This document shows, in pieces, positions 8,158 through 16,455 of a stretch of DNA of 32,103 nucleotides. The translations under genes and the position numbers were made by a program. The DNA is taken from assembly GCA_021838305.1 (NCBI GenBank), contig JAKCEB010000011.1:1-32103 (forward strand). Direction: 5' to 3'. Origin of the DNA: Actinomycetes bacterium (lineage in GTDB: Bacteria; Actinomycetota; Acidimicrobiia; Acidimicrobiales; Palsa-688). The notes under the pieces were generated by a model that searched no databases, was not told the origin of the DNA, and worked only from the letters and a program-made list of their open reading frames with translations. The first letter of the stretch is position 1. Every line of letters starts with the position of its first letter.

Positions 8158-8297
8158 TTGATCGTCGTTGACGCATCAGCAGCGGTAACCGGGCTGCTCA
8201 ATGCTCAAACCTGTCCGCCTACGATGCCAGCTACGTAGCGCTTGCGGAGCTGCTCGACTGCCCGCTTGTGACTGCAGACGCTCGCCTTAGTCGGTCG
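8158..8297 (+). pseudogene. VapC-type PIN toxin with large internal deletion
   Basis: It begins 13 nt after the VapB remnant with TTG ATC GTC GTT GAC, reading LIVVDASAAVTGLLN, the PIN-domain N-terminus including the first catalytic Asp. By 8208 the frame changes and the text jumps to NLSAYDASYVALAELLDCPL and VTADARLSRS, the conserved C-terminal end. Some 60-70 central residues of a normal VapC of about 130 aa are therefore missing. The locus is a second dead VapBC module next to the methyltransferase gene. Confidence 0.7.
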
Positions 8298-8497
8298 CCC
8301 TCCAAGCACCCAGTCCTCCATCACGGTGGTGCCCCGATAGCGAGTGTCTGGATCAGACCCGTATTCGCCGGATCAAGTCTCCCCGGCGTGAACGGTGGAG
8401 CCGAATGCGAGCCCACCTCCTTCAGCTGACCACTTGGCCGCGGACGACCTCGGATCCCGAGCCTCCGCTTCATCCCGGCACGTCCGGCAGCGCCGCT

Positions 8498-9007
8498 TCA
8501 CTGACCGTCCTTCACCGAGCCATCCGCGCCATCGGGATCTGCGTAACGCGCCACAGTGAAAGCGACGATTATCGGCACGTCGACAGCAAAGACAACCAAA
8601 GTCAGCATTAACACAGCAAGGGTCGCGCCGCGAGTGTCGTCGTAAATGAACACGAGAGCCAACAACCCGGCGATGACGAGGTACGCGACGAACGCCCAAC
8701 GCACGACGAGGAAGAAGGTCCGCCAGGCGAAGGGGTGGATCCGAGTGAGCAGGGCCATCGCGACGACCGTGAGGACTGCGCCGCCCGCAAGAAGGCCGAC
8801 GGCCGGAGCAAGCGGCGGGAGTCTTGGCAGGTGTGCGGCGAGATACACACCGCCCGAGATCATTAGGGCGACCGAGGCCACCGCCAGTTCAGCTACGGGA
8901 GGGAGTCGGCGGTCGAGCACCGACGTCCGCCGCTCGGCTCCGGCTCCGGTCGCAACGGTCGGCGCGCGCCCGTCGGCTGGCTCCACTGGACTCGACGCGG
9001 AGCTCAT
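8498..9007 (-). CDS. Small integral membrane protein, unknown function
   Basis: A 169-aa protein with about 35 hydrophilic N-terminal residues and four predicted membrane segments (about 37-58, 66-88, 98-120, 128-151), ending in an acidic tail (DPDGADGSVKDGQ). I do not recognise a family. The track ORF extends to 9427, but that part overlaps the upstream gene; the ATG at 9007 overlaps the TGA of the upstream gene by 4 nt (ATGA), typical of translational coupling. The two membrane proteins probably act together. Confidence 0.7.
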   Translation of the reverse strand: MSSASSPVEPADGRAPTVATGAGAERRTSVLDRRLPPVAELAVASVALMISGGVYLAAHLPRLPPLAPAVGLLAGGAVLTVVAMALLTRIHPFAWRTFFLVVRWAFVAYLVIAGLLALVFIYDDTRGATLAVLMLTLVVFAVDVPIIVAFTVARYADPDGADGSVKDGQ

Positions 9008-9624
9008 GTGGTGGCGATCCTGGTCATAATCACCAGCGTCGCTATCTGCATAGCGCCGGTGATACCGGCTGTGTAGATGAACCGGCGCATGAGCCGGGCG
9101 ATGATCTCGCCGTTCGGTCGGGGCTTCTTCAGCTCGAACAGCACCGCCACGTTGGCAGGTTCCAAGACCCCGAGTGCGACCACGGCCATGACCGCGACCA
9201 CTACGAAGGAGGCGACCACCCAGCCGTGGTGCGAATAGGTGGCGTTGAGGTAGCCGAGGTGGCGGGCAAGCTGCCAACCTCCCGCCAGTGTCGAAATAAC
9301 AAGCGTTGGCATGATGAGAACCATCCTCGGCATCAGCCGCATCGTGAGCTCGGTCCTCGCCGGGATCGACAGCCGCCCTAGAATAGGTCCGAGCACGAAA
9401 CCAAGGAAGAGGTCGAGGGCGGTCCACATCCCCCCACCGATCACGTGGTAGAAGTCGATCGCCCAGAGGCTGTTGGTCAGGATCGTCACTACTAATCCAG
9501 CGATCACCGCTGCCACGACGAACAGGCCCTTCCGCGGCACGATTTCGAAGTCAGGACTTCGTGGTCCCTCGGACTGTCTTTGTCCTATCCCTGATATCGA
9601 TGTTCCGGTGCTCACATCTACCAT
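9004..9624 (-). CDS. Integral membrane protein, unknown function, coupled to the next gene
   Basis: A 206-aa protein with about five hydrophobic segments (about 33-50, 58-80, 100-122, 137-160, 185-203). His residues lie at or near the membrane segments (DFYHVIGGGMW, ARHLGYLNATYSHHGW), a pattern seen in heme- or metal-related membrane proteins such as CopD/DUF2269-like families, but I cannot assign one. GGAG lies 8 nt before the ATG at 9624. The gene is first in a two-gene unit with an ATGA overlap to the 169-aa membrane protein. It is divergent from the ThDP enzyme gene across 207 bp. Confidence 0.72.
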   Translation of the reverse strand: MVDVSTGTSISGIGQRQSEGPRSPDFEIVPRKGLFVVAAVIAGLVVTILTNSLWAIDFYHVIGGGMWTALDLFLGFVLGPILGRLSIPARTELTMRLMPRMVLIMPTLVISTLAGGWQLARHLGYLNATYSHHGWVVASFVVVAVMAVVALGVLEPANVAVLFELKKPRPNGEIIARLMRRFIYTAGITGAMQIATLVIMTRIATT

Positions 9625-9819
9625 TCGTGTTACTCCAGACGGGAAACTGCCTTGGTAGCTGATCGGTTCGAGAAGTCGATTGGTAGGGCCACAACTCCCG
9701 ATTTGCGCAAGCCCATGGCATTAGCGTACACCCGAGAAAGCGGTGGGCGCCATAGGGCTCCGCAGCGTCACAAGATCGGCGTGAGCCACCAGGTCGGGAC
9801 GGCACGGAGCGGCTGACGC

Positions 9820-9825
9820 TAGCGT
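9820..9825 (+). promoter_or_regulatory. Candidate -10 box TAGCGT for a leaderless transcript
   Basis: TAGCGT ends 6 nt before the ATG at 9832, with no Shine-Dalgarno between. It fits the leaderless arrangement seen elsewhere in the window. Confidence 0.4.
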
Positions 9826-9831
9826 GGCGTC

Positions 9832-11478
9832 ATGGGTCAAGAACAAGCCTTGCATACAGGGGACCTGGCATTGAAGCCGCTAAGCGAGTTCGGAGTGAAC
9901 ACGATGTTCACCCTAAACGGAGGACATGTGTGGCCGCTCTACGATGCTGCGCTGAAAGTCGGAATGCGCATCGTCGACACGCGCCACGAGCAGACAGCGA
10001 CGTGGGCAGCAGAAGCGTGGGCAAAGCTGACAAGGACTGCCGGACTCGCAGTCCTCACCGCCGGCCCTGGCGTTACCAACGGTGTAAGCGCCATCACCTC
10101 CGCACACTTCAACGGGTCTCCCCTCGTCGTCCTCGGTGGGCGGGCCCCCCAGGGACGCTGGGGTTCGGGGTCCTTGCAAGAGCTCGATCACGTTCCGATC
10201 CTCAAATCGATAACCAAGATGGCGACCACGGCGTACGACTCAGCGAAGGTCGCTGACACGGTTCGCTCAGGTCTTACGGCAGCCACGACACCGCACCGTG
10301 GGCCAGTCTTCATGGATTTTCCGATGGATGTGCTCTTCTCCCCGCAGGACCCGGTCCTGCCGACAGGGTCGCAAGTCGAAAGCCGGGTCCTACGCCCCGT
10401 TGAAGCAATATCACCGGACGAAAGCGCGGTCAGCACCGTCGCGGAGATGATCGCGTCGGCACAAGCCCCGGCTCTGATCGCTGGAAGCGACGTCTACTGG
10501 GGCGGGGCGTGGGACTCTTTGCGCAGGGCGGTCGAGGCGATGGAAGTGCCCTGCTTCGCGAACGGGATGGGCCGCGGTTGCCTCCCCGCCGACCACCACT
10601 TGGCATTCAGCCGTACCCGAGGCGTTCTAAGCCGGGAAGCCGACCTTGTCGTCGTAGTCGGCACTCCGCTCGATTTCCGTCTCGGATTCGGCCGTTTCGG
10701 CGACGCTCGTGTTGTGCATCTCGTCGACAGTGACGAAGTGCGCTCCCCTATGGCCACCACGGCTGCCAGCGTCGCCGGTGACCTCGACTTGATTCTCGAC
10801 GCGATCGCCGCCTGGGGGGGCCCGAGACGTAGCCACCGCGATTGGGTTGACCGTTTGCGGAATGCCGAGGACGCATCGATCGCAGCAGACCGCGACAAGA
10901 TGACGGCAACTTCTGATCCGATCAAACCCACCCGGATATTCGGCGAGTTGTCAGCGCGCATGGAGCGCGACGCAGTTGTCATCTGCGACGGGGGCGACTT
11001 CGCTTCGTACGCAGGAAAATACGTTTCGTCGTTCACGCCGGGCTGCTGGCTCGATACGGGCCCGTACGGCTGCCTGGGTAACGGCATCGGATACTCTGTC
11101 GCAGCGCGCCTCGCGAAGCCGAACTCTCAGGTAGTCGCCATTCTCGGCGACGGAGCAGCCGGATTTGCTCTGAGCGACATCGACACTCTCGTGCGTCACA
11201 ATCTGCCGGCCGTGCTGATCGTCGGCAACAACGGCATTTGGGGCCTCGAGAAGCACCCGATGCAGGCCGTTTACGGCTACGACATTGCCTGCGACCTTCA
11301 GCCCGGAACTCGCTACGACCTTGTCGCCCAAGCTTTAGGAGCGGGCGGCGAGACAGTGGACAAGGCCGACGAGATCGGCCCCGCCCTAGATCGCGCATTT
11401 CAGTCTGGCGTCCCTTACCTGCTCAACATCCTGACGGACCCTGCAGACCAGTACCCGAGAAGCTCGAACTTGGGATGA
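9832..11478 (+). CDS. Thiamine-diphosphate-dependent enzyme (acetolactate synthase / 2-hydroxyacyl-CoA lyase superfamily)
   Basis: A 548-aa protein with the three-domain ThDP fold. The N-terminal Pyr domain (about 5-170) holds the activating Glu53 in DTRHEQTATWAAEAWAK, followed by LAVLTAGPGVTNGVSAI. The central domain spans about 195-335. The C-terminal PP domain has the ThDP motif GDG (439-441) ending in NN (466-467), in GNNGIWGLEKHPMQ. Such enzymes cleave or form bonds next to a carbonyl (acetolactate synthase, oxalyl-CoA decarboxylase, 2-hydroxyacyl-CoA lyase, benzoylformate decarboxylase). No small regulatory subunit or ilvC is nearby, which argues against a biosynthetic IlvB. A Liv-type binding protein gene follows 52 nt downstream, suggesting a catabolic role for an imported substrate. 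Confidence 0.88.
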   Translation: MGQEQALHTGDLALKPLSEFGVNTMFTLNGGHVWPLYDAALKVGMRIVDTRHEQTATWAAEAWAKLTRTAGLAVLTAGPGVTNGVSAITSAHFNGSPLVVLGGRAPQGRWGSGSLQELDHVPILKSITKMATTAYDSAKVADTVRSGLTAATTPHRGPVFMDFPMDVLFSPQDPVLPTGSQVESRVLRPVEAISPDESAVSTVAEMIASAQAPALIAGSDVYWGGAWDSLRRAVEAMEVPCFANGMGRGCLPADHHLAFSRTRGVLSREADLVVVVGTPLDFRLGFGRFGDARVVHLVDSDEVRSPMATTAASVAGDLDLILDAIAAWGGPRRSHRDWVDRLRNAEDASIAADRDKMTATSDPIKPTRIFGELSARMERDAVVICDGGDFASYAGKYVSSFTPGCWLDTGPYGCLGNGIGYSVAARLAKPNSQVVAILGDGAAGFALSDIDTLVRHNLPAVLIVGNNGIWGLEKHPMQAVYGYDIACDLQPGTRYDLVAQALGAGGETVDKADEIGPALDRAFQSGVPYLLNILTDPADQYPRSSNLG

Positions 11479-11530
11479 CAAACGTCTTTGGCTTGCCCGC
11501 CACGACATCAGCCCGCAGGACAACCGTCGC

Positions 11531-12844
11531 GTGAGCACGGTCAGGCTCTGGGACTCGTGGAAGCGTACCAGGCTGGTACCGAGCAGAGCGCGACGAATGG
11601 CGCTTCGACTGTCACTTGCCGTCGCTTTGCTGGGCACGTTCGTTACGTCGCTCGCAGCAGCATCGTCAGGACCCGCTCTGGTAGTCAACGGGTCGATCAC
11701 CGTCGGAACGCTGTACGCAAGCTCAGGTCAGTTTGCGGGAGCCTCGATGGCAGAGTTTGCGGGGCTGCAGGCGTGGGTACGCATCGAGAACTCCCGGGGT
11801 GGTGTGTGGGTAGGGTCCCTCCACAAGCGGATCCCCGTCAAGCTGCTGGCCTATGACGACCACAGTTCGGTCACACAAGCATCAAACCTGTACGGCAAAC
11901 TGCTGTCGAACAGTTCCGTGCGGCTTCTCGTCAGCGACTTTGGGACAGTCCTCACCTCACCAGCCGTCGCAGTCGCCAAGGAACACCAGATCTTGCTGTT
12001 CGACCAAACGGGAACTGCTTCAGAGTTCTTCGGTGGCTCCAATCCATACATCGTGCTTTGTGATCTGACAGCCTCGCAGGTTTGGCCGATACCTCTCGCC
12101 CACTTCTTGATCGCAGCGAATCTCAGACGGACTGCCGTTGTCTATGACCTGAACGGTTTCGATGCCACGCAGGATCAGACGATCGTATCGACACTGACTA
12201 AAGCTGGTGACGCACCAATTGCCAACGTATCCGTTCCGACGACGACGACGGCTTACGGCCCCACCTTGAAGCGTCTGGCCGTACTCAAACCGGACGCTAT
12301 CGTTGAGTTGGGATACCAACTCAACGACCAAGCCTTTCTTCCAGCGATTCGTCACTCACCGATACGCCCGAGAGTCGTCTTCACGGCGAATCCGGGACAA
12401 CTAGGCAACGAACTTCTGGCAGCAGATGGGCCAGCAGCACTGAACGGCACGTACACCTACGCTCTCCCACCTACAGTCGCCTATCAGCCCGTGAACGCGG
12501 GAATGCTCGAGGGACAGTTCGAGTCGATATTCGAGTCTAACGGGCACGTCTCGATCAATTTCTTGAACCTGGCTGGATACAATACCGGTGTAATAATCCA
12601 GTCCGCTCTTGCCAGCGCCACGTCTACTAGCGAGCTCGGAATCCGCGAGGCCCTCAATTCGGATTCAGGTAACCTGCACACGCTCCTCGGGACCTGGCGG
12701 ATCAACTCTGCTGGCGCGCAGGTTGCAATCCTGCCGCCGGTTGCACGGATTTCAGGGTCTACCGCCACGCACCTCTCCGCGCATGTCGTGTACCCATTGC
12801 CTGTCCAGACCGCTGTGTCTGTGGCCGCCCCGACGTCACCGTGA
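11531..12844 (+). CDS. Liv/HAAT-type ABC transporter substrate-binding protein (set 1)
   Basis: A 437-aa periplasmic-binding-protein type I (Peripla_BP_6) protein that would capture an amino acid or related small acid outside the membrane. After a basic N-region comes the hydrophobic segment RLSLAVALLGTFVTSLAAAS (a Sec signal with no lipobox Cys), then ITVGTLYASSGQFAGASMAE. It is a clear paralogue of the set 2 protein: DFGTVLTSPAVAVAKEHQIL here corresponds to DFGSVLTAPAVTIAKENKQL there. The start is GTG at 11531; an in-frame ATG at 11597 would give a tighter signal peptide. It follows the ThDP enzyme in the same direction and converges on the set 1 livF. Confidence 0.87.
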   Translation: MSTVRLWDSWKRTRLVPSRARRMALRLSLAVALLGTFVTSLAAASSGPALVVNGSITVGTLYASSGQFAGASMAEFAGLQAWVRIENSRGGVWVGSLHKRIPVKLLAYDDHSSVTQASNLYGKLLSNSSVRLLVSDFGTVLTSPAVAVAKEHQILLFDQTGTASEFFGGSNPYIVLCDLTASQVWPIPLAHFLIAANLRRTAVVYDLNGFDATQDQTIVSTLTKAGDAPIANVSVPTTTTAYGPTLKRLAVLKPDAIVELGYQLNDQAFLPAIRHSPIRPRVVFTANPGQLGNELLAADGPAALNGTYTYALPPTVAYQPVNAGMLEGQFESIFESNGHVSINFLNLAGYNTGVIIQSALASATSTSELGIREALNSDSGNLHTLLGTWRINSAGAQVAILPPVARISGSTATHLSAHVVYPLPVQTAVSVAAPTSP

Positions 12845-12869
12845 GCGCTCGACCACGACCGCAGTGCGA

Positions 12870-13619
12870 CTATCCCGCAGAGGGCGAGCCGCTGAACGGA
12901 AGACCGGTTGGTACAAGTCCCTTGGCAAGGAGCTCACCGGTCGTGCCGTCGGCGACAATCCTCCCGGCATCAATGACGACCGCCCGGTCAGCGATCGCCA
13001 TGCTGCGTCCGATGTTTTGATCGACCAGCAGCATCGAAACCCCTCCAGACACGAGGTCCGGGAACTGGCCAAGTAGTTCGTCAGCCGCCAACGGTGACAG
13101 GCCGACGAAGATCTCGTCTAGGAGGAGAACGCAGGGATCCGCCATGAGAGCTCTTCCGAGGCAGCAAAGCTGTCGGTCCGAGGAGGCCAACGTTCCGGCG
13201 CTAGAACCGAGGATATCGCCAAGCGCCGGCAGCCGGTCGATTACGTCGTCGATGGAGACGCTCGAGCGACCCCAACCGCCGACAATCAGGTTCTCTCGCA
13301 CCGTCAGGCTCGGGAATACTCGGTGACCCTCAGGGACGTGCACCAATCCGTAGTTCCGACGATCCTCAGGCCCCTGCGAGCTAACGTCGACTCCACGGAT
13401 GCTGACCGACCCTTCCGACATCGCTCGAAGCCCGGACAAAGTGTTGAGAAGAGTCGTTTTGCCGGCACCATTCCGCCCGACCAGAGCAACTAGTTCGCAT
13501 CGTTCGATGCGAAGGCTTGCCCCTTTGATGATTGGGGTTCCCGAAAGCTTGACGCAAAGGTTTCGGGCTTCTACAAGCGCTACGGTGCTAGCTTCGGATA
13601 GACGATCGGCATACGACAC
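12870..13619 (-). CDS. livF: Liv-type ABC transporter ATP-binding protein LivF (set 1), atypical signature motif
   Basis: A 249-aa ATPase subunit. Walker A is GRNGAGKTT (48-56), the Q-loop region is HVPEGHRVFPSLTVRENL as in LivF, and Walker B is VLLLDE (164-169), followed by VGLSPLAADE. The ABC signature, normally LSGGEQQ in LivF, reads LASSDRQ (144-150), so both signature glycines are lost; Walker B is followed by Ile instead of Pro. The protein may contribute one degenerate ATP site. I chose the GTG at 13619, with GAGG 8 nt upstream; GTG 13628 is an alternative. The longer track ORF overlaps the upstream gene. It lies 46 nt after the LivM-LivG fusion gene. Confidence 0.85.
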   Translation of the reverse strand: MSYADRLSEASTVALVEARNLCVKLSGTPIIKGASLRIERCELVALVGRNGAGKTTLLNTLSGLRAMSEGSVSIRGVDVSSQGPEDRRNYGLVHVPEGHRVFPSLTVRENLIVGGWGRSSVSIDDVIDRLPALGDILGSSAGTLASSDRQLCCLGRALMADPCVLLLDEIFVGLSPLAADELLGQFPDLVSGGVSMLLVDQNIGRSMAIADRAVVIDAGRIVADGTTGELLAKGLVPTGLPFSGSPSAG

Positions 13620-13665
13620 GAGGTTCACCTCGCTCCGAGGATCGTCGCGGCACTCGCATGACGGC

Positions 13666-15513
13666 TCACAATCGCAGCCTGGTAAGTCTGTTCGAGCCAA
13701 GATATGGTTCCAGCAGCACTGGATCCGTGAGGACCTCCTCACTAGTCCCGTGGCGCACTACGCGTCCTGCATCCAAGAACGCAACGCTGTCGGCTATGGC
13801 CCAAACGGCGCTCACGAGGTGTTCGACCACTATGACGGTCGATCCGCTCGATGCGAGGTTGCACACCGCGCCTACGACTACTTCGACCTCGTCTGACGAA
13901 AGACCTGCAAGGGGCTCGTCGAGGATCGCTATCTTCGGGCGCATTGCGACAACCCTGGCGATTTCAAGTCTCCTGATGCCGCCTGTCGACAGCTGCCCCG
14001 GCCGGCATTGACGCTGTTCCAGCAAGCCCAGCTTGTCGAGCGCATCCCATGCAGCTCCCTGCGCTTGACTGCGTCCTAGTCGTGGAGTCGACCCGTATGC
14101 TGCTGCGAGACCGACTTGGTCCGAAACGCTCAACCAGTGGACGGGTCTCGGCACCTGAAAACTCCTTGCCAGGCCGATCCCGGCAAGCCTTGACGGACCA
14201 GTCGCGCGAGTAGAGCATCCTTCTATCAGAACTTCGCCGCCGTCAGGACGGACCAGCGCGGAGATGCAGTCGAGGAGGGTCGTCTTGCCTGCTCCGTTCG
14301 GCCCGATGAGCGCAAGCACCTCACCCGGGCGAACCTCTAGATTCACGTCGACAAGAACGGCTCGACCGCCGAAGCGTTTGGTGAGGCCGCTGACTTCCAC
14401 GATCGGCCCCTTTACGGCGTGGCTCTTTCCGGTGTGGGCCTGTCGGGCGTTGGTCTGTCCGGCGGCCGGAGTCCCCGTCTGAATCCGACCGTGGCGTCCA
14501 AGCGCGGGGGCCATCGCCTCTGCGCTCGCCATTGTGTCAGCGTTGGCACGGGGATGCGCTGACCACTTAGCGGCCCGGGACGAGACGAGACCCCGCGGGT
14601 CGATTACGATAGCGGCCACCGTTACCGCAGCCAATGCGAGTTGGTGAGCTCCGGGCACCACGTAACCTACTGCCACCTCGAGACCCGAAAGGGCGAGAAC
14701 CCCGATGACAGGTCCCGCGACGGTGGCTCGACCGCCGAGCACGACCGCAGCCACGACGAGGACGCTGAGTCCGGGGTCGAACATTGTCGAGGGCTCGAGG
14801 ACCACGTCGTGAATCGCAGCCACCCCTCCTGCGAGCCCGGCGATAGCGCCAGACACGAGAAAGATTTCAAACGGAATAACGCGCGACGCCACGCCGCAGG
14901 CCTCCGACAGCGTGAGGTCCGCTCGCTGGAGCGTGGCTCCAGCAGCCATGCGACTGCGGCTCACGATCGCCACGACAAGCGTCGCGAGCACTGCTACCGC
15001 CCCGGCAACAAGACCGAAGTCGGCTGATCCTATGTAGGCGCCGGCTCGATGCAAGCCGACTGTACTGACAGTCAATCCGGTGCCACCCGGCGAGACAGCA
15101 CCCCACAGGCTGAACAGCTCCTCGGTACCAGCGGCGACAGCAAGGGTGACCACGGCGAAGTTCACGGCCCGTCGGCGCGGCGCCAAAAGTCCGGTCGCTG
15201 CGCAAAATACCGCTCCCCCAGCTACCGCCAAAGCTAACGACGAATAAACATTGAGGTGGAGGTACACAACGGAGAGTCCAAGGGCGTAGGCCCCGACCCC
15301 GTAGGGGGCGACCTGACCAAGGCTCGGGTATCCCCCATAACCGCCTATCAGGTTCCACGACTGCGCCAGGGCTATTTCCAGTCCGACTGTGCCCCACTCT
15401 GACGGGCTTGCAGCGACTACCGCGGTTCCTCCGAGCGCCAGGGCAACCGCCGACACGACACGCCACACCGACGAGGCAACCCCGAGACGCAGCACCGCCC
15501 TCGGCCTGGTCAC
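13666..15513 (-). CDS. LivM-LivG fusion: permease plus ATP-binding subunit of a Liv-type ABC transporter (set 1)
   Basis: A 615-aa single polypeptide. Residues about 1-322 are a LivM-type permease with many membrane segments and the motif NLIGGYGGYPSLGQVAPYGV; a 45-residue Ala/Gly-rich linker follows, and residues about 369-615 are a LivG-type ATPase. The ATPase has Walker A GPNGAGKTT (404-412), signature LSTGG (508-512), Walker B IAILDE (528-533) and VVEHLVSAVWAIAD. Fused HAAT permease-ATPase proteins are known, so this is a real architecture. The start is the GTG at 15513, overlapping the livH stop in GTGA; the track start at 15600 lies inside livH. Transcribed livH, livM-G, livF. Confidence 0.9.
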   Translation of the reverse strand: MTRPRAVLRLGVASSVWRVVSAVALALGGTAVVAASPSEWGTVGLEIALAQSWNLIGGYGGYPSLGQVAPYGVGAYALGLSVVYLHLNVYSSLALAVAGGAVFCAATGLLAPRRRAVNFAVVTLAVAAGTEELFSLWGAVSPGGTGLTVSTVGLHRAGAYIGSADFGLVAGAVAVLATLVVAIVSRSRMAAGATLQRADLTLSEACGVASRVIPFEIFLVSGAIAGLAGGVAAIHDVVLEPSTMFDPGLSVLVVAAVVLGGRATVAGPVIGVLALSGLEVAVGYVVPGAHQLALAAVTVAAIVIDPRGLVSSRAAKWSAHPRANADTMASAEAMAPALGRHGRIQTGTPAAGQTNARQAHTGKSHAVKGPIVEVSGLTKRFGGRAVLVDVNLEVRPGEVLALIGPNGAGKTTLLDCISALVRPDGGEVLIEGCSTRATGPSRLAGIGLARSFQVPRPVHWLSVSDQVGLAAAYGSTPRLGRSQAQGAAWDALDKLGLLEQRQCRPGQLSTGGIRRLEIARVVAMRPKIAILDEPLAGLSSDEVEVVVGAVCNLASSGSTVIVVEHLVSAVWAIADSVAFLDAGRVVRHGTSEEVLTDPVLLEPYLGSNRLTRLRL

Positions 15514-16358
15514 GGTGTCACCTTCCGCGTTGGAAGCAGCCAGACGCCTGCGAGGACCAATCCCAGCGCGCACAACTCGATCAGCCGGTGCGACGACCAT
15601 TCCTCAACTACGGCAGAGAGCGCGGCGAGAAGAAAGCTGGCGGCGACGGCGCCACGAAGGCTACCGAGCCGACCGGCTACTCCTGCCACCGCCACGTCGA
15701 TCGTGTATCGGTTGATTTCTGAGGTTGCGACGGCCCCCCTCCATACAGCAAACACGCCGCCTAGGGCTGCTAACGCCCCTGCTATTCCCGCAACAAGGTA
15801 TACGAGGCGCACTGAGCGAACTCCGAGGAGCCTTGCGGCGTCGTGGTCGTCGGATATCGCACGAAGAACAAGGCCGATCCGTGTGGAGCGGATAGTCCAC
15901 GAGATCGCCAGGGCTGCTGCGACACCGACCAGACCAGCGATGACATCCGGAAGTGGCACGTTCATCTTGGCGAGAGCGACCTGGTCGGTTCCCGTCTTGG
16001 TCGGGATCCATACGAAATTTGAAGTCACTAAAAGCGCTAGACCGCCGGCTAGACCGAGACCGCACGCAAAACCGACGATCAAGCGGAACAGTGGCAGCTT
16101 CAGCTCAGCGCGCCCGATGATGTAACGCCAAAGAAGGTAACCGAGAGCGAAGCCGGCGCAAACTGCGATCGCGCCAGCAAGGAGCACCGGGAAATGGAGC
16201 TCCGACTGAAGTTCCCACGACGACAGGGCCCCTACGATAACGAGGCTACCCTGCGCCAGGTTCGCGACTCCCGTCAGCCAGTACAGCAGGCTGAAACCGC
16301 AGGCGCCAAGGGCGAGAACGCCACCGCTGCCCAGGATTCCCCCGACTACAAAAGACAT
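15510..16358 (-). CDS. livH: Liv-type ABC transporter permease LivH (set 1)
   Basis: A 282-aa inner-membrane permease with about eight hydrophobic segments. LLYWLTGVANLAQGSLVIVG near the N-terminus and STRIGLVLRAISDDHDAARL near residue 170 (the cytoplasmic coupling loop that contacts the ATPases) are typical of LivH/LivM. It pairs with the LivM half of the downstream fusion, whose GTG overlaps its TGA by 4 nt. No Shine-Dalgarno precedes the ATG at 16358; TAAACT lies 10 nt upstream. It lies 97 nt downstream of the gntR-type gene on the same strand, so it could be read from its own promoter or from the long upstream operon. Confidence 0.9.
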   Translation of the reverse strand: MSFVVGGILGSGGVLALGACGFSLLYWLTGVANLAQGSLVIVGALSSWELQSELHFPVLLAGAIAVCAGFALGYLLWRYIIGRAELKLPLFRLIVGFACGLGLAGGLALLVTSNFVWIPTKTGTDQVALAKMNVPLPDVIAGLVGVAAALAISWTIRSTRIGLVLRAISDDHDAARLLGVRSVRLVYLVAGIAGALAALGGVFAVWRGAVATSEINRYTIDVAVAGVAGRLGSLRGAVAASFLLAALSAVVEEWSSHRLIELCALGLVLAGVWLLPTRKVTP

Positions 16359-16455
16359 ACCGAGCGTGAGTTTAGAACTGCTCGGCGAAGTATGTCTCGG
16401 TCATGGGCAGGACCCTCGGGACTATGAGGCGTCCGTAGTACGGCGAGGCAATCCG

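Noticed and set aside
7994-8176. Minus-strand 60-aa ORF
   Set aside because: Basic, low-complexity antisense of the VapB remnant with no start signal.
9008-9427. N-terminal extension of the 169-aa membrane protein ORF
   Set aside because: It is Arg/Gly/His-rich shadow of the overlapping upstream gene; ATG 9007 forms an ATGA junction.
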